This document shows, one piece after another, positions 62,486 through 64,000 of a stretch of 64,000 bases of DNA. Origin of the DNA: SURF-21 sp964529285. GTDB taxonomy: Bacteria; Actinomycetota; Geothermincolia; Geothermincolales; RBG-13-55-18. The DNA lies in the NCBI GenBank assembly GCA_964529285.1, contig CAZGWK010000005.1:1-64000 (forward strand). Direction: 5' to 3'. Made by a program: the position numbers and the translations under genes. The stretch's first letter is position 1; each line of letters begins with the position of its first letter. The notes under the pieces were generated by a model. It saw only the letters and a program-made list of their open reading frames with translations. It made no database searches and was not told the DNA's origin.

Positions 62486-63817
62486 TCAGCAGCTGCGCAG
62501 GGCGGCTTCGGCTGCGTCGATGCCGCTGCGCAGGGCGCCGTCAACCGAGGGCATATTCAGGTACTCTCCCGCCAGGAACAGCCCCTTCACATCCCGGTAG
62601 CGGTCCCGCTTCAGGCTGTACATCTCCCTGAGCATGCCGGGCGGGGAGAGGCACACTGCCTCGTCCCAGCGGTAGATCTCGGAGAAGAAAGGCTCCTCGG
62701 GCAGGGAGGGGATGAAGCGTTTTATCTCTCCCTTGAGGCGGGAGAAGACGTCCGCGTCCGGCATAGCGTTGAGCTCGAAGGCGTGTTTGCCGAAGGTGAA
62801 ACAGTGCACCATCCCGCCCCCCGGCGGCGTATAGTACGGCGACTTCACCGTGTTATCGGTGAAGCCGGCCATGGAGGTCCCGGCGAGCCGCGGCAGCCCC
62901 ACCGCGTACCATCCCTCGGGAAGAAGCCTGTCCTCGAGGCCGAACATCACATGGCAGCAGGCGCTGTAGGTGACCTTCTGCATGGGCTTGCGCAGCCCTT
63001 CCGGGAGATCGGGCATGAGCTGCAGGGCATTCGTCGCGGTGGTAGTGCAGATCACCGCGTCGGCCTCCATCAGACCTTCCGCGGTCTCCACGCCCTTCAC
63101 CGCGCCTCCCTCGATGACGATGCGCTTCACCGGAGCGGAAAGGCGCACGGATTCGGCACAATCCTCGTATAGGCGCTCGGCCAAGGCGCCGATGCCGTGT
63201 TTCAGGGTGAAAAGCCCGTTGAGGGCGTACCAGAGCAGGGTGAGGCCGTAGCCCGCTCCCACGTCCTCCGGCTCGCCCAGGGTGAGGCAGGAAGCTACCG
63301 GCTGGAAGAGGTACTCCAGGACATCCTTGCCTCCGCGCCGCAGGGCCAGGTCGGCGAAGCTCTCGTCGTCGAGGTCGAGCATGTTTCCGTAGTCTACGAA
63401 ATGGAGGTCGCGGCGGCGCCTGAGCAAAAAGGGCATGATGTGCGCGAACTGCAGCATACCTGCGAGGGAAAGGCCGCGGAAGCGCAGGAGGTCGCGGCGG
63501 TTGTGCCACAATACGCGGGGGTCGAGTCCGGCTACGGCCGGATATAGTTTACCGTTCCTCGCTATGGCTACCTTGAAGGGGAAGGAGACGATATCGTCTC
63601 CAAGTCCGAGTTCGCGGCAGAGACCGAAGGTGGTGTCGTAGAACTTGAAAAAGAACTGCGCGCCCAGGTCCATGGTGTATCCGTCCCTGCGCGCTCCCGC
63701 GATGCGGCCCCCGGCCGTGTCCTTGGACTCAAGGGCCACTACCTCGGCCCCCCTCCTGCGCAGGGTGCGGGTTGCTGCCAGGCCGGATGTGCCGGCTCCC
63801 ACTACGATGATCTTCAT
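62486..63817 (-). CDS. FAD-dependent amine oxidase, protoporphyrinogen-oxidase-like
   Basis: A 443-residue flavoprotein. MKIIVVGAGTSGLAATRTLR is the FAD-binding fold, and KDTAGGRIAGARRDG the GGR motif of the amine oxidase/HemY/CrtI superfamily. GLFLAGEYLNMPSVDGALRSG is the C-terminal FAD-contact block. The enzyme is likely soluble. The reaction could be protoporphyrinogen oxidation, carotenoid desaturation or amine oxidation; no neighbouring haem or carotenoid gene helps decide. ATG 63817 is the first plausible start. Confidence 0.82.
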   Translation of the reverse strand: MKIIVVGAGTSGLAATRTLRRRGAEVVALESKDTAGGRIAGARRDGYTMDLGAQFFFKFYDTTFGLCRELGLGDDIVSFPFKVAIARNGKLYPAVAGLDPRVLWHNRRDLLRFRGLSLAGMLQFAHIMPFLLRRRRDLHFVDYGNMLDLDDESFADLALRRGGKDVLEYLFQPVASCLTLGEPEDVGAGYGLTLLWYALNGLFTLKHGIGALAERLYEDCAESVRLSAPVKRIVIEGGAVKGVETAEGLMEADAVICTTTATNALQLMPDLPEGLRKPMQKVTYSACCHVMFGLEDRLLPEGWYAVGLPRLAGTSMAGFTDNTVKSPYYTPPGGGMVHCFTFGKHAFELNAMPDADVFSRLKGEIKRFIPSLPEEPFFSEIYRWDEAVCLSPPGMLREMYSLKRDRYRDVKGLFLAGEYLNMPSVDGALRSGIDAAEAALRSC

Positions 63818-64000
63818 GACGTCCCTCCCGGGTAGAAACGTTGTATCTTGTCGGGTCAGATTATTATAACAAGGAGTGTCGGAGATGGATGAACAAGGGT
63901 GTCGGAGTAGCGGGGGCTTTTACTTAGCCCCCCGTTCCACATGAGCGCTCTTTCGCAAGGCTACTGCCTTTGCGGCTACTCCTCTCTGCCGGGTTGTTTA
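63818..64000. other. Right edge of the window
   Basis: These 183 bases contain no gene, repeat or hairpin I can support. Confidence 0.6.

Noticed and set aside
1..64000. tRNA or rRNA genes
   Set aside because: No T-arm/anticodon pattern or rRNA-like sequence was noticed on either strand; a tRNAscan run would settle it.

Overview
The window is high-GC DNA that reads like an uncultivated, probably anaerobic member of the Actinobacteria (inference). Supporting signs are Shine-Dalgarno-led genes, an LPXTG-anchored surface protein (Gram-positive envelope), a T-box leader, a DUF39/NIL-ferredoxin pair typical of anaerobes, an EFR1-type flavodoxin/ferredoxin protein, and actinobacterial-style secreted proteins with AEGYTG repeats. 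Two 100-N scaffold gaps (23526-23625 and 25189-25288) show it is a draft assembly, and both lie in repeats.

Left end (1-9238): a complete type I-C CRISPR-Cas locus on the minus strand. The order is cas3-cas5c-cas8c-cas7c-cas4-cas1-cas2, then a leader and an array with 17 visible identical 33-bp repeats and 16 complete spacers; the array runs off the left edge. From 9.7 to 15.2 kb are a decayed alpha/beta hydrolase, a cysteine-rich membrane protein, a universal stress protein, a GNAT protein, and a sulfur-assimilation operon (DUF39 homocysteine biosynthesis protein plus NIL-ferredoxin). That operon is preceded by a T-box leader with a Met-like specifier, but its T-box element lacks the UGG bulge needed for tRNA acceptor pairing. 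A FHA protein and a membrane Ser/Thr kinase follow, then a FAD oxidoreductase, rmlD and rmlC, two beta-lactamase-fold serine hydrolases, and an internally deleted IS1380-type transposase.

Middle (23.6-43.5 kb): a large LPXTG protein built of at least ten SdrD/Cna-B-like domains, behind a promoter and a structured leader with a terminator. Next comes an exopolysaccharide/surface glycan locus in two divergent arms. The minus arm holds a Wzz/BY-kinase-like copolymerase with a lost P-loop, a Wzx-type flippase, a lipoprotein hydrolase, a double methyltransferase, a GT4 and an O-antigen-ligase/Wzy protein. The plus arm holds an acyltransferase, a methyltransferase, two GT4, a GT2 and a serine-acetyltransferase-like protein. 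The initiating sugar phosphotransferase and another GT4 lie at 51.9-54.6 kb, so the glycan functions are split across the window.

Between these glycan blocks (43.5-51.8 kb) are a truncated deaminase, the EFR1 protein and a minus-strand operon. The operon encodes a methyltransferase, a FecB/FecCD/FecE-type metal-chelate ABC transporter, a truncated TrmO and a flavin reductase, with an attenuator-like leader. A 1.9-kb IS element follows; its two frames meet at an A6G5 run and it is flanked by identical 30-bp palindromic direct repeats. The right end (55-64 kb) holds a Trm112-like methyltransferase, a lipid acyltransferase, a membrane-anchored coiled-coil protein, a secreted subtilase with four AEGYTG repeats, a FmdB-type zinc ribbon, a short membrane peptide, a QueG-like iron-sulfur protein bracketed by 33-bp inverted repeats, and a protoporphyrinogen-oxidase-like FAD enzyme.
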